NCBI GenBank assembly: GCA_037179335.1
Contig: JAKZHN010000018.1
Location: 558,001 to 622,000, forward strand
DNA length: 64,000 bases
From: Cyclaneusma minus
Taxonomy: Eukaryota > Ascomycota > Leotiomycetes > Marthamycetales > Marthamycetaceae
Direction: 5' to 3'
Shown here: one piece after another, positions 11,376 to 23,667 of the stretch
Layout of the letters: every line of letters starts with the position of its first letter
Numbering within the stretch: the stretch's first letter is position 1
The notes under the pieces: model-generated
Seen by the model: the letters and a program-made list of their open reading frames with translations, nothing else
Told to the model about the DNA's origin: nothing
Database searches by the model: none
Program-made: the position numbers and the translations under genes

Positions 11376-12743
11376 TTAATTTATTTATGCAATTAATATT
11401 GCTAGAATTAGAATAATATTAAATATTGGAATAAAAAGGATTATACGAATGCCGCTTTTTATATTTTTTTAATTATATATAAAAATGGTATTTAGGGCTG
11501 GTTAAATTTCAAAGCTTTTATAATTTTATAATTTTTGGCCTTTGATTTTTTTTTAATATAAAAATTTTGATTTAAAACGTTGGCTTTAAAATAATGAAGA
11601 AATTGGATTTTTTAAAGTCGGATTAATTGGCCGAAAAAGACCTTTTAGAATTTAATTAATTTCTGGCCAATTTTAATTCTAATACAAATTATATAATTTT
11701 TTTTATATAAATTATATTGCTTTTAATAAAATTAATGCCCTTTTTTTGCTTGCTGACTAAGCTGCTATATATATTTATATTAATTATGATTTTTACAATT
11801 TAATTTTTTTTATAATTCCCGAAATAAAATTAAAAAAAAATATTTTTTAACCGCTATTTATTTATTCGATTTTAAAATATAATGCCAAATAGCGGTATTA
11901 CTGGTATATTTATTGCTGGCTATTTCCAGTTTTTAGTATTTTAGCATTTTAATTTATTATTAAAAATTAATTTATTTTAAGCCAATAAGCATAATATTAA
12001 ATTTAAAAAGGAAATGGCAAGCATTATAAATATTGCTTATATTTTTTTTTTTTTCAAAATTATTAATTTTTATATTATTTTTGCAAATACCCTATTTTTT
12101 TGTATTAATAATATAAATTATTTGAAAATTTATTTTAATAATTTAATAAATATTTTATACTAAAATAATTTGGAAATTCCAATTATATAAAAATAAAACC
12201 ATTTATAGCTTTATTTTAAATATAAATAGAAATTAAAAGAAATTAATTTAGTTTTTAATTATTTAATAGAAAAAAAGCTTTATTAAATTTATAAATATTT
12301 TGGGCATTTAACAATTAAAAAGCTTTAAAAGCTTCTTTTTTTTTGTATTAGATTTTTGATTAAAAAATATTAAAAAAAATTAATAAATTTTATTATTAAT
12401 ACCAGATTTATTTAAAAATTTCTGGCCGCTTTAATTTTTTTTTGTAAAAGGATTTTTGATTTAATGCAAAAATATTGGTTGATTTAATAAAAATTAATGG
12501 CAAGAAAATTATTTATATTATTAATATTGCTATAAAATTTTAAGCTGTTAAATTTATTAAACTAAATTTAATTAAAAATATTTGGGAAGCTATTAAATTT
12601 TATTAGATTAATATTTATTTTAAATTGCTTAAAAAAATAATTTATAACGCTGAAATAAAGTCCTATAACGCTAAAATAAAAAGAAAGGCAGGTTTTTATA
12701 ATATTTAAATATTTTTAATTTTAATTAAAATTTATAATAGTAT

Positions 12744-12951
12744 TGTTGAGGAATAGGTGCAACGGCTACCGTAGAGGTGGTTACGTGGCACTCCGCTTAG
12801 CTAAAACAAGACTAATATTGCCTATATTAAATATTTTTAATATTGGAAACGCTCTTTCTTAAAATTTTATGCAGCCAATATAATGTTTTATTTATTTTTA
12901 TAATTAGTATTTTATATTAAATTATACCAAATTAAACGCTTTTTTTAAATA
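12744..12951 (+). repeat. 5' LTR of the nested Copia element
   Basis: Starts TGTTGAGGAATAGGTGCAAC. The right border is approximate because a T-run and an A/T-rich end blur the alignment. It is less mutated than the 3' LTR; for example GTAGAGGTGGTTACGTGGC here corresponds to an A/T-converted form there. Confidence 0.78.
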
Positions 12952-15900
12952 AATTATAAACCCGGATTAGCACAAGCGCCTAAATAAATAGCTATTTATT
13001 ATTACAATTAATTTAAATGCAAAAATATAAAATTTTTAAATTCGAAAATCCCTATTACTATTATATTTATATTGGTTATTTACAAAATTAATTAAAATTG
13101 CTAAAAATTGCCAAAAAATTATTTGCTTTATTAATAAAATTACGGCATTTTATTAATTAATTAAAATTGCTAAAAAAAAAATATAATTACCAAAATTATT
13201 AAAAATTACTAAATTTATTTATTGGCTCCAATAGCTTCCGTAAAAAAACTGCTATATTAATATAAGTCCTATTTTTTTATTTATTTTTTATTATATTAAA
13301 TAATAAAAAGCCCGAAAAAATATTGCTTACGCTTCTAAAGGCCAATTACGAAATATAATTTTGCAATATAAAAATTTGCCTAAACGGCAAAAATGCCTGG
13401 TTTATTATTATTATATTTTTTTAAAATATTTTAATATTATTGCTTTTATTTTTGCAAATAATGCATCCTTCTCGCTTTTTTTTAATATTAATGTTTTTGC
13501 CAGCAATATTAAAGACGAATTTTTTAAATTTGCTATTATTAAAGACAAGAAATTCGTTATAAAACTTATTAATAAATTTCAATTGTTTTTTATTAATCAA
13601 TAAAAAAATATTTTAAATATTAATAAATTAAAAAAATATAAGCGCGTTTAAGCTAAAATATTAAACATTATATTTAAAAAATTATTTAATAATAATAAGA
13701 TTTTATACAATTTTTTTTGGGATTATTTAAAAAAAATGAAAACCACCTTTATATAAATATATATTATTAAAATTTAAATATTTTTATTTAATGCCAATAT
13801 AATTATTTATTTTGCCTAAAATTTATTTAAAGCTTTGCATTGAAAATTTATTTTTGCTAATATTATTATTTATTTGTTTTTAATAATAAAATTTTGTTTT
13901 TTTAGCTTATTAATGTTTTTGTTAAAAAATATATTATTATTATTAATATTTTAAATTTAATATTTGCAAACGGAAATATAAAAATTAATAATAAACTAAA
14001 AATGCTAAAATAAAATAAAATTTGCTTAAATATTGCTAATAATAAAAACGCTGTTTTTGCTGCCCGTTATTGCTAGCGCTTTAATAATTTAAATAAAATA
14101 TGTTTTTGCATTTTATATTTTGGATTTTATAAAATTTTTAATTGCTTTAAATTAAAAAAAATTGGCATTATTTTTTAAAAATAATTGCATTTTAATTTGC
14201 AGCTATATTAAGGCTGCCTGCAAAACCGGTTATTATTATTTCCGTTTTTATTTTTTTTTATTAGCGCGGCCAAAATAATAAAAAAGCCAAAAACTCAAAA
14301 CCCAATAAAAAGGCCAAATTTTTTAAAAATAAACCAAATTTTTTTGGCAATAAAAAAGCTAATAGCATAGCCGCTAATATTAATGAAGATTTTTTCGAGT
14401 TTATATTTAATATCGAATTTAAGCTTTCCAAATTCGAAATCAATTTTAAAGCAAAATATGCCTAATTGGTTTTTTTTTAATAAAGCCTTTTATATTTTTT
14501 GGGCTTTTAATATTGGCGCATTTATATATATATTTAATAATTGCTTTTTTAAAAAAATTTATTAAGCCATTTAATTGTTGCCGGTCTATTAAAATTAATA
14601 AGAAAATAATTTATACCATTTATAAAAAATAGCAAAAAATGTATATAAAAATAAATTATTTTTATTATTAAATAATATTTTTTTTATTTTCAATTTTAAA
14701 TTAAATTTTATTTTAAAATACAAGCTATATGCATTAAATTTGGTAGCTTTTTTCGATAAAAATAAAATAATGTATAAAAATTCGAATAAAAATATTATTA
14801 TTAAAGCTTTTATAATTAAAAATTTTTATTTTATTTTGTATATAAATCCTGCCAATAAAAAAAAGGCTTTTTTTGCTAATAGCAATATTAAAATAATTAA
14901 TGCTTTACCGCTTTTTTAATCCCTAAAACCGCTAAAGCATTTTTAAAGGTATAAATTATTAAAATACAAAATAAAAAATTGAAAGCTATAGCATTAATGC
15001 TTTTGCTATATAAAATTAAAATTTATTAAAAACATTTATAAGATTATTATTTTGGCCAAATTTATTAAGATTTTTTAAAATAAGGATTTTTATAAAATCT
15101 GCACCGCTATTAAATTTAAAAACGCATTTTTAAAAAAGCTTAATTCCCATTATTAGATTTTTTTCGATTTGATTTATTTTAATATTTATAAATTAATGCT
15201 AATAGCATTTTTGCGGAAAATTTTTTATTTTTTATATATTTTTAATAGCTTTATATGGAAAATTTAAATTTTGCCAATTTTAATAAAAAATGCTGCTATT
15301 TTAATATTTAAAAAATGAATTTTAAAAATTAAACTATAAAATAATTATAAAATACAAATTGCCAAAATTAATAATGCTTTTAAGCTTTTTAAAATTATAA
15401 AAAAATAAAGCAATAACAAGCGTTAAATATTAGCATATAATATTTGTTTTTTTATATTAAAATGAAATAGCCGAAAAAAGCATTTAAATTGCTAAAGCCA
15501 ATTTTTATACGCTATTTAAATTTTTTAAATTATTTTTTAAATTTTGGAATAAAGCAGCTAAATATAATGCATATATACGGAATTAATTCTTTATTGGTCT
15601 AATAATTAATGGCTATAAGATTTTTTTAAAAAAAGCTTAAATTGGGATTATACTATTAATTAATTATATTAAGGTATTTGGTGCAAAATATTATATTTAT
15701 ATTAATTTAAAATAGAAATAAAAAAGCATTATTATAATAAACTGATTAATATTAAAAATATTTATATTTTTATAAATTATTTTAAAGCCATAATTAAGCA
15801 ATTTAAAATTTATTTTTCAAAGCATAGCAAAATTATTTAGATTAGCTATTTGCGGGTAATAAAATTTATGCTTGGGGAAATTATTAATTTTTAAATTCGA

Positions 15901-17281
15901 AATATTTTTAAAAGGCAAAATATATTAAATAATTATTTTAATTAAAATTTTATTAGCCGCCCGCTCGGCTTTAAAAATATTAAAAAACGGCTTATTAAAA
16001 ATAAAACAATATTAATTATTTTTTTATTATTTTATACACAAAAAAAATTGCGCTGCTTTATATTATTATATTAATTATTATAATATAAATGCAATATAAA
16101 TTTTTAAAAAAAGCAAAATCCAAATATAAAAATAAATCAATTTTTTAAAAAATTAATTGGTATAATATAAAAAACTAATTATAGCATATTAAAAATATCC
16201 TAATATAGCATATCGAAAGCGCTATAATAAAAAAAAAAATAGCGCAAAATACGCCAATTTTTAAAAAGGCTTTAATAGCGGATTTAAACGCTTTTAAATT
16301 AATATTTTCCAAGCCAGCTATTAGCCCTTTTTTCTTTCCAAAAAAAACCAAATGGGAAAAATAAAAAATTGCATCTAAAAGCAATTTCTAAAATAAAAAT
16401 TCCAATATTTAATTTAATTAATAATTATATTAAAATTAATAATAATGGAATATTTAATTTACCGGCCGCCAAAATTACCAAATTTTTTAAATTAAGCTTT
16501 TTTCCAAGCAATTATTTTTATTTTATAAAAGCTGCTAAATATTAACGCAAAAATAATAATATAAATTTAAATAAATAAAAAATTAAAATATAAAAAATAA
16601 AATAATTTTTTTGGCGCATTATTATAGCTATATTGGCGCAAATTAATTATAATAAAAAAAATTTAAAAAATTTAATTAATTTTTTATAAAGAAATATTTT
16701 TAGCAATAAAAATTTGCAATACTAAAATCCTATAAATATATAAAAAGCCGTAAATAATTCAATATATAGCTAGCGCTAAAAAGCAGCTATAGCCGAAAAA
16801 AAACCGGAATTTGGTAAATAATTAAGCATTTGCCAAAAGCAAATTTAATTTTTATAAAATAGATTTATATAATTAAAACCATTATAAATAGCAAAATTAA
16901 ATAATTTAAAGCTAAATTTATAGCTTAAAAATTTAATTAAATATTTGGCAAGAATTATACGGAAACATTTGCATCCACTATTTATATAAATTTTTTTCGA
17001 TTATTTTTATTTTTAATTGCCCAAAAAAAATTAAATGCTGGCAATTTAATATTAAAAATGCCTTTACAAAAGCCAAAATATTATTTAATTTTTTTTTAAA
17101 TTCCCCCAAAAGCGTTATTATTTTAAAAGGCAAAATTTTTTAAATTTTAAAAAGCTTTTATAAATTAAAGCAAGCTATCAGGAATTAAATTTTTTTAATA
17201 AAATCGAAGCTTAAAAAATGGAGATTTATTTAAAGCTTAGCCGATTTTTGTATTTTTCCCCATTTTAAATGCGGTATTAAG

Positions 17282-18220
17282 CTTTTGGTATATATTAATA
17301 ATATAATTGCAATTTGCAAAAATAAAAAATAGTTTTTTAATTTTATTTTAAGCTTTTTAATCATTTTAATACCAAAAATTTGGAAGAAATTTTTAAAGTT
17401 TTTAATATAAGAATAATAAGAAACCGAAAAACTAATTTTTTTTATATTAATTAAAAGCAATATTTTTGGATTGTATTAAACTATTTTGGAATTACCAATA
17501 TTATAGCTTATTTTTTTAAAAAAAATATAGCCAATTATAAAGCCCTTTAATTTTTTTTAAATAATTTTTAAATTAACGTTAAAAAATACCAAAAAATAAT
17601 AAGCAGCTTTATATTTGCTATAATGCTTATTAAATTAAATATAGCTTTTGCTTTAAAATAGTTAATTTAATATATAGCCAATTTATTAAAGCATTATAGC
17701 AAGGCTTTTAAAAATTTAATAGAATATTTTAATATTATTATAAGCTATAAAATACGCTATAAGCTTAAAAAAATATTTTAAAATAATTATTTATTTTAAT
17801 TTTAATTAGGCTAGCAACAAAATTAACCGAATTAGCGTTTTTAAAAATATGGCTATATTTTATAGCAAACCGATTTTATAGGCTAGCAAAAAGCAAAAAT
17901 TCGTAATTATTTTATTTACCAAATTAAAATATATGGCCTTTTTGTTTTGCGCCAAGCAAAATTAATAACTGGCTTAAATTTTTTGGGATTTTGGCTATTT
18001 ATAGCATATTGGACGGAATTTAAATAGCGTTTAAATGCTTAAAAATAATATTGGGTTGCTTTATATAATTAAAAATTCCGAAATTTATAAAAAATTAAAG
18101 CATATAAATGTTTTTTACCATTTTATTAGAAATTTAAAATAAAATAAAAAGCTTACTATTAAATATATGCCAATAAATAAAATGATGGCTAATGGATTAA
18201 CCAAATTATTATAAAGGGTT
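17282..18220 (+). pseudogene. Copia RT, RNase H and polyprotein C-terminus relic
   Basis: Three legible blocks lie in order on the plus strand. At 17282-17320 the RT active-site region reads LLVYINNIIAICK, where Copia has YVDD; the two catalytic Asp codons are now Asn (GAT to AAT). At 17883-17967 SKKQKFV followed by KYMAF matches the RNase H segment SKKQ...E-A-E-Y-M-A-L. At 18164-18217 YMPINKMMANGLTK matches the end motif ADGLTK with Asp changed to Asn. All replacements are explained by C:G to T:A changes. The element cannot encode an active polymerase. Confidence 0.8.
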
Positions 18221-18289
18221 AAATTTAAAGCATTTATAAAAATATTGAAAATGGTTAGGTAAATTTATAAAATAATTTTTATGGGAAAA

Positions 18290-18499
18290 TATTAAGGAAT
18301 AAATGCAACGGCTATTATAAAGGTGGTTATATAATATTTTGCTTAGCTAAAACGGAATTAGCGTTATTTATATTAAATATTTTTAATATCGGAAACGCTT
18401 TTTTTTAGAATTTTATGCAGCCAATACAATGTTTTATTTACCTTTATAACTAGCGTTTTATATCAGGTTATACCAAATTAAACGCCCTTTTTTTCAATA
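18290..18499 (+). repeat. 3' LTR of the nested Copia element
   Basis: 210 bp, TATTAAGGAATAAATGCAAC at the start and CAATA at the end. It aligns with 12744-12951 throughout, with the differences mostly transitions. Confidence 0.82.
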
Positions 18500-20915
18500 A
18501 ATATTGGCAAAAATAAATAATATTATGCTATTTTTTATTATTTTTATATTGTTATTTATAAAGATTTTTTTTTTTTGCAAAATTGTATTTTAAATAGCTA
18601 TTAAATTAATTAATAATATAGCAAATTTTAATAGCCTGATTTTTATTTTTTTTATTTTCGAAATTTATTTTTAAATAATTGAATTTTTAATTTTTTTCCC
18701 AATTATAATTAAATAAGCCGCTGCGATTTATAAGGCTATAAAGGAAATTAAAAAGCTTTATGCTAAATAAATTATTTTTAACGCCTTATTAATGCATAAC
18801 GGTTTTAATATCCTGGAGATTTTTTAGCTTTTTTTTTCAATTAAAAATAAAAATTTATAAGAAATATAAGAAGATTTGGACCAATTTTTATATTTTAATT
18901 GCCAAGAAAAATAAAAAATATATAATTAATATATTTTAGAATGCTAGAAAATTTAAAATTATTATTATCCGCCTTTATTATAATAAGGATAATATTGAGT
19001 AAAATAGCAACGATTTGGACGACGTTCCGAAATCGCCAATTAACCCAAAATCGTTACCGCAAAAAAATTGCTAATTAAAATTGCTAATTAAAATTTATAA
19101 ATTAAAATTTATTTATCCCGCCAAAAAAGCCAATTTTGCCAGCGCTAGCCGTTTTTTTATTTACTTTTTTAAAAAATCCTTAATTTATATTAATTTTTGA
19201 ATTGCAAATTGCCTTGCAAAATAAAAATAAAGAATTTTATTTCCGAATACCGTTTTTTTTTTGCTATTAAAACAAGGCCGAGAATATCCAAAAAATAATA
19301 AAAATAAAAAGCGCAAATCAGTTTTTTATATAATATTTATAATAATTTTAATATATTTTTTGGCTATTTAAAAAATTTCAAAATATATATTGCGGATATT
19401 GCTATAATTTGCTAGTTTTTGGCTACGAAAAAGAAATTAGATTTTGCTTTAGCAATTAAATTTTGTAAAAAATAAAAGATTATAATTGCCGGAGCTTTAT
19501 TTAAAGCATTTAACGCTAAAAAAATAGCTGGTTTATAAGCTTTAAATATATTTAAATTTAAATAATATAATAAATTGATTTATAATAAATATTTTTTATT
19601 TAATGCAAAAATGGTTAAAGAGATTAAAAATAAAGCTATTAATAGTTTTTACAAAAAATTAAGGCTAATAGCTTAAGAATATAATAATAAGGGCAAATAG
19701 CAAATCTTAATTTAATTTTTAATAATTTAAAAAATTAGTTAATAATTTATTATAGCCTTAGTTTTATATTTTTAAAAATAAGGAAAAAAGCTGTATTTTA
19801 GAAATATTATATAAATGTATTCCCATTTCCATTTTTAATTTTAAAAAATCGGTTTTTATTGCCTTTCCAATAATTTTAAATATTTGTATTTTTTAGAAAT
19901 AATAATAAGAATTTTAAAGCCGTTATATAGCATTGCCAAATTTGGCCTATATTGGTGGGTAATGTATTTCAATTATTATAAATAAAAGCTATTTATAAAG
20001 ATTTTAATATTTAATTTATATTTTATAATTTTTGATTTTTTAAATTACTTTTTTATTATTGGTATATAAATTAATAATATCTTGATTTTATCCAATAAAA
20101 AATAATTATAATTAAAGAAAAATAAATTAAAGGCAGCAATTTTTAAGGCTAAATTAAAATTATATTTGGATAATGGCTTTTTTATTTTTAATAATTGTAT
20201 TTTAATAGCAATTTCGAATTCGAATAAAATCTTTATAATTTAAAAAAAGCAAGGCCAAAAATTTAAATTAATTAATTTTAAAGCTTTTCAAATATTTTAA
20301 AGCTATATTAAATAATAGGCCAAAAAAGTTTATTTAGCAATTAATTTTAATTAAAAGCTTTTTATAATTTTTCGATTGCAATTTAATACCAAAATTTATT
20401 TAAAATTAATATTAAGGCATTTAATAAGCATATTAAATAATATATAAATAATTTCAACCGGGATTTAATTTATATAAATATTAATTTAATTAGGAATTGC
20501 AAGCTTTATATATTTGTAAATAAATTATTTGCTAATAATAATTTTTTTTCCAATTAAAATATATAATTATATTGGCAAATAAATTAATAAATAAAAGTAT
20601 TTATATATTTATATTTATTGGTAATATAATTTATTAGAGCTTAATTAAAAGCAAGCGAATTATTTAAAATATATAATTTTTAAAGTTTTTTGCTATAATT
20701 TAAAAAACGGATTTAGAAATTGCAATTGAAATAATTTTATAGCTAATATTGGATTAATTTAATATTTTTTAATTTCCATTATAATTTTAATAAATTTCCG
20801 AAGCTTTTATAATATAATAGTTAAGCTAGATTTTATTATAGAAAAGAGGTTTATAATTAATGTTTTTTATTTATATTAAAGCTATAAAAAACAAAAGCTT
20901 TAAAAAATTTAATAA

Positions 20916-21077
20916 ATTAATGGACGAAATAATTTTGCGAACGTTATAATAAAAATTAATTTTAATAAGGCTTTAGAAACGTTTATTAATACCAATGCTT
21001 TAACGGTTAGGATAAAAAAATGGGTTAATAGGTTAAAGGAAGAGATTAATAATTTTGAATTGATTAGTATAGCGTAA
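20916..21077 (+). pseudogene. Surviving C-terminal coding end of the outer element
   Basis: 53 sense codons without a stop, then TAA, ending 82 bp before the 3' LTR. The protein is hydrophilic and ordinary in composition, including KALETFINTNALTV and IKKWVNRLKEEINNFELISI. It stands out because every frame for kilobases upstream is closed. I cannot assign a domain. Confidence 0.5.
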
Positions 21078-21159
21078 TGGCCTGTTTTTAGATTGACGGG
21101 CCAATTTTATATTGTATAATTAGCTACCGAGCTTCTTTATTTTTTTAAAGAGCTCCCAG

Positions 21160-21361
21160 TATTGCAATTATTGCAGAAGCTTAGGAGCTTTTTCCCCTAA
21201 AAGGGGATAGCGTAGAATAGCGTAGCTTAGTCAGCAGAAGGAAAGTGGTAATGGCTTTATAGCCGTAGCCACTTTCTCTTTTACATATTTGAATCTACCA
21301 ACCGCTGGGCCCCCCCCCCATCCGTTAACCGGTTACTGTGTCTATCCTAGTGATCCCAACA
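21160..21361 (+). repeat. 3' LTR of the outer retrotransposon
   Basis: 202 bp, TATTGCAATTATTGCAGAAG at the start and GTGATCCCAACA at the end, followed directly by the target duplication GTCGA. Confidence 0.88.
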
Positions 21362-21366
21362 GTCGA

Positions 21367-22026
21367 ATCTCGAAGTCTGGCTGCGAGCATTAGCATCAAG
21401 TCTGTCACTGAGTGATGTTGACATAAAATTCTGTGCCTCGGAGGTTGAAGTCGCACAAAATATATTGCCAGTCCCAACTCCAGGCGCTCTCAAATCGGGA
21501 CCAGGCTTCGCGCATTTCCGTGGTGTGGTTGATAGTAGTAGATATGTGGGCTGCCGAACTGGATTCTTGATCGTCGGATTGATTTTGAGCACTCCGGTAT
21601 TCGAGGGCTCCATGGCATGCGGAGGTTTGAAGTGTTTTTCTCGTTCTTGATTCTCGTGCATGTAATCTGATATGTCTCCGTGCTCTGTCCTCAAATACAG
21701 TTTTCACTTTGAGGTAAAAGCAACTGAAATTGCAGGCAGCCAGAATTTTCTCGTAGCAGGCGAATTTGCGTTGTAGAAGACACTACAAATAGAACAGCTA
21801 TGCTTTCTTGAAGGTCACATGACTTGGTACCGGTCCGTATTTCTTCTCCATGTCTTGCCTCCTGAAAATGCCCCCCGCTCATTCTTAGCCCAAGCTATAC
21901 CCAGACTTGTTTCAATGGGCTTCATCTCTTTGAAATCCCATTACTACACGCATGGGCACAGGAGCTAGCAAACAAAGTAGGGAATTTACCATCGACTCGC
22001 TCGGTTTTGAGTCCCTATACCGACTA
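21367..22026. other. Intergenic after the retrotransposon
   Basis: Base composition returns to normal immediately after the target duplication. Short overlapping frames on both strands show no family or splice pattern. This is the 3' flank of the flavoprotein gene. Confidence 0.45.
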
Positions 22027-23667
22027 TCATGCAGCCACTCCTGGTTGTTGCGCTTGCTGAGAGCCGAGAACGTCGTGAGAGGGACTCGAAATTGACAACT
22101 CAGCAGCGCTCAACAGGCTGCCATCCATTCCCGCTCCCATGGGCCGGTGCGCAAGCTGAGCCTTAGCCCTAAGTGCATCTTTCTCCTCTGAAAGCTGGCT
22201 GATGAGCTGTTCGAGTTTACTGCAGAGTTCCTCGGTCTGCGCCGTAAGGGCAGCGTGATATTCTGCTGCCTTCACTGGATCCGCAGGTGCCTTGGGCAGG
22301 AGGCGGCCAAAAAAATCCAAACGGGCTTGAGCCAACCATTCGGCCGTCTTGGGCTGAGCGGCCCATAAGAGCCCATTGCGGTGCGTCTGCAAGACGACAG
22401 TAAAGTAATCCACAGCGTAATCCGGGTGTGGGACAGGTCGGCAGAGCTCATTCTTGAACTTCTCATCAGAGAATTCGGATTCGACGTGGGCGATGAAAGC
22501 TGCACTGAACACTTGCTGGCAGTAGCGGACAGACTGGAGGTTGATCCGATTACCACTGAAGACAGGCGTCGGATCGATTTTGGCAAGTCCATCAGCGGTG
22601 CAGTCGATGTACCTATGATTTATCTTGTTAGCTTATCAATACATAGCATGTAATCTACACAAGCATTTATTTGTTTCTTACAGGGCATCAGCCGCAGGCT
22701 TATACGCTCCTCCTTCCAAGAGCACCTCGCTCGTGCTGAGGCGAACTACGCGACCGTGACGGACGATGTTTCCGATCCTCTTGACTTGCTGGAGCTCCGC
22801 GAGCGAGACGGTGGCGCACCGAAACATGGTCGGTTCGACCCTGTCCGTCAAGCGCGCCATCTGCCCGCAGGCCTTCATGCGCATGAAACAGTCGTCAGGT
22901 GAAGAAGCTAACATGATGCTAGCGTTGGTTGCTGCCACATTCGCCGCAGTGCTTTCAGCAAACGCTTCTCCAGGCTGAAGACACTCACGCACGAAGAACC
23001 ACGAGTCTCGGGGCATGATCCACGTAATTTTATCAGGCTCAACTCCGTTTGCTAACAGCCAGAGGCAAGAATCAACGCCCGTCTTGCCAGCCCCAACTAC
23101 CGTGTAGCCGCCATAAGGTCGAGTGATTTTCGTTAAGTCGTTAGGTGTGACAAGAGATACGTCTGAGGAGACTTCGTAGGCCGGCGAGGACATCATAGCT
23201 GGCACCTTGACTTTCATGCACGTAGCGTCCACAATTTTGCTTTCTTTGCTGATTCGGAAGTTCTTACCAGTCACCATGGAACGCCATGCCCCGTCACCCA
23301 CATATTCATGCTTGGGATAATAGCGTACGCGGCCAGATGGAAGAAAATTTTGCTGCATGACTATGTTGAAGTAGGCACAGATCTCGTCGCCTGTAGCAAG
23401 TTCAGCCATGCCTTTGTTCAAACCAACTTGATCGATCTTGTCCTCGCCCAGGTGCCGAGAGTTTACTCCATAGCAGCTTGAGGGCTGATGAAGGCGTACG
23501 AATGGATATGCAATGGTCCAATGTCCGCCTGGCCGCGAATATTTGTCAACCATGACTACAGTTGCCTTGGTATCGCTGAGGATTGTGTCGACAAAGGCCA
23601 TTCCCATAGCACCCGTGCCAATGACCAGGTAGTCGGCGGTGATTGTCTCAGCCATGTTGGGAGCCAT
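22027..23667 (-). CDS. FAD/NAD(P)-binding flavoprotein, monooxygenase-like
   Basis: Two exons, 23667-22682 and 22612-22027, about 523 aa, joined as DAL-YIDCTADGL. A first Rossmann fold has GTGAMG (residues about 17-22) in DYLVIGTGAMGMAF, and PGGHWTIAYPFVRLHQPSS follows as in FMO-like enzymes. A second nucleotide-binding loop is VVGAGKTGVDSC near residue 195. No complete Baeyer-Villiger or FMO fingerprint is evident, so the substrate is unknown. The C-terminal part contains a predicted coiled stretch (EELCSKLEQLISQLSEEK). A second Met four residues in is also a possible start. The single 69-nt intron is one of the two introner-like copies. The gene lies about 660 bp from the retrotransposon. 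Confidence 0.82.
22613..22681 (-). mobile_element. Introner-like intron, copy 2
   Basis: 69 nt, GTAAGA...CATAG on the minus strand. It shares 42 of 52 aligned 3' positions with the intron at 7052-6984 in an unrelated gene. The branch region GCTAAC is retained. The first 17 nt differ between the two copies. Confidence 0.75.

Larger units (their letters stand above)
12744..18499 (+). mobile_element. Nested Copia-type LTR retrotransposon (RIP-degraded)
   Basis: About 5.76 kb inserted into the outer element. LTRs are about 12744-12951 and 18290-18499. They start TGTTGAGG (RIP form TATTAAGG on the right) and end CAATA on the right. Flanking 5-mers are AGTAT (12739-12743) and AATAT (18500-18504), a target duplication differing by one G-to-A change. 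Copia identity comes from the 3' end: an RT active-site relic at 17282-17320, an RNase H relic at 17883-17967, and a C-terminal motif at 18164-18217 just before the 3' LTR. That order (RNase H last) is Copia, not Gypsy. A purine run (GGGAAAA) precedes the 3' LTR as a likely polypurine tract. No tRNA-type primer site starting TGG was seen. Confidence 0.85.
8518..21361 (+). mobile_element. Outer LTR retrotransposon (RIP-degraded, carries a nested Copia element)
   Basis: The element is bounded by direct repeats 8518-8720 and 21160-21361 that begin TGTTG (RIP-altered TATTG on the right) and end CAACA (CAATA on the left). It is flanked by a perfect 5-bp target duplication GTCGA at 8513-8517 and 21362-21366. 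Without the nested Copia element and its duplicated target it would be about 7.1 kb, a normal length for an LTR element. The interior is extremely AT-rich on both strands, with frames full of TAA and TAG, as expected from C-to-T RIP. Legible relics are a CCHC zinc knuckle (11334-11375), a weak aspartic-protease-like stretch near 11752, and an intact polyprotein C-terminus (20916-21077). All lie on the plus strand. The order looks Gypsy-like but the superfamily is not proven. Confidence 0.88.

Noticed and set aside
12952..13000. tRNA primer-binding site after the Copia 5' LTR
   Set aside because: No TGG-initial sequence complementary to a tRNA 3' end is readable after RIP, so it cannot be assigned.
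13361..17460. Short ORFs of 60-80 codons in the AT-rich block
   Set aside because: They are rich in Phe, Ile, Asn and Lys, lie on both strands and do not follow the element's reading direction. They are by-products of base composition.
8721..21159. AT-rich block as a centromere core or inserted mitochondrial DNA
   Set aside because: LTR pairs, target duplications and Copia motif relics explain it as RIP-degraded retrotransposons. No mitochondrial gene was recognised.
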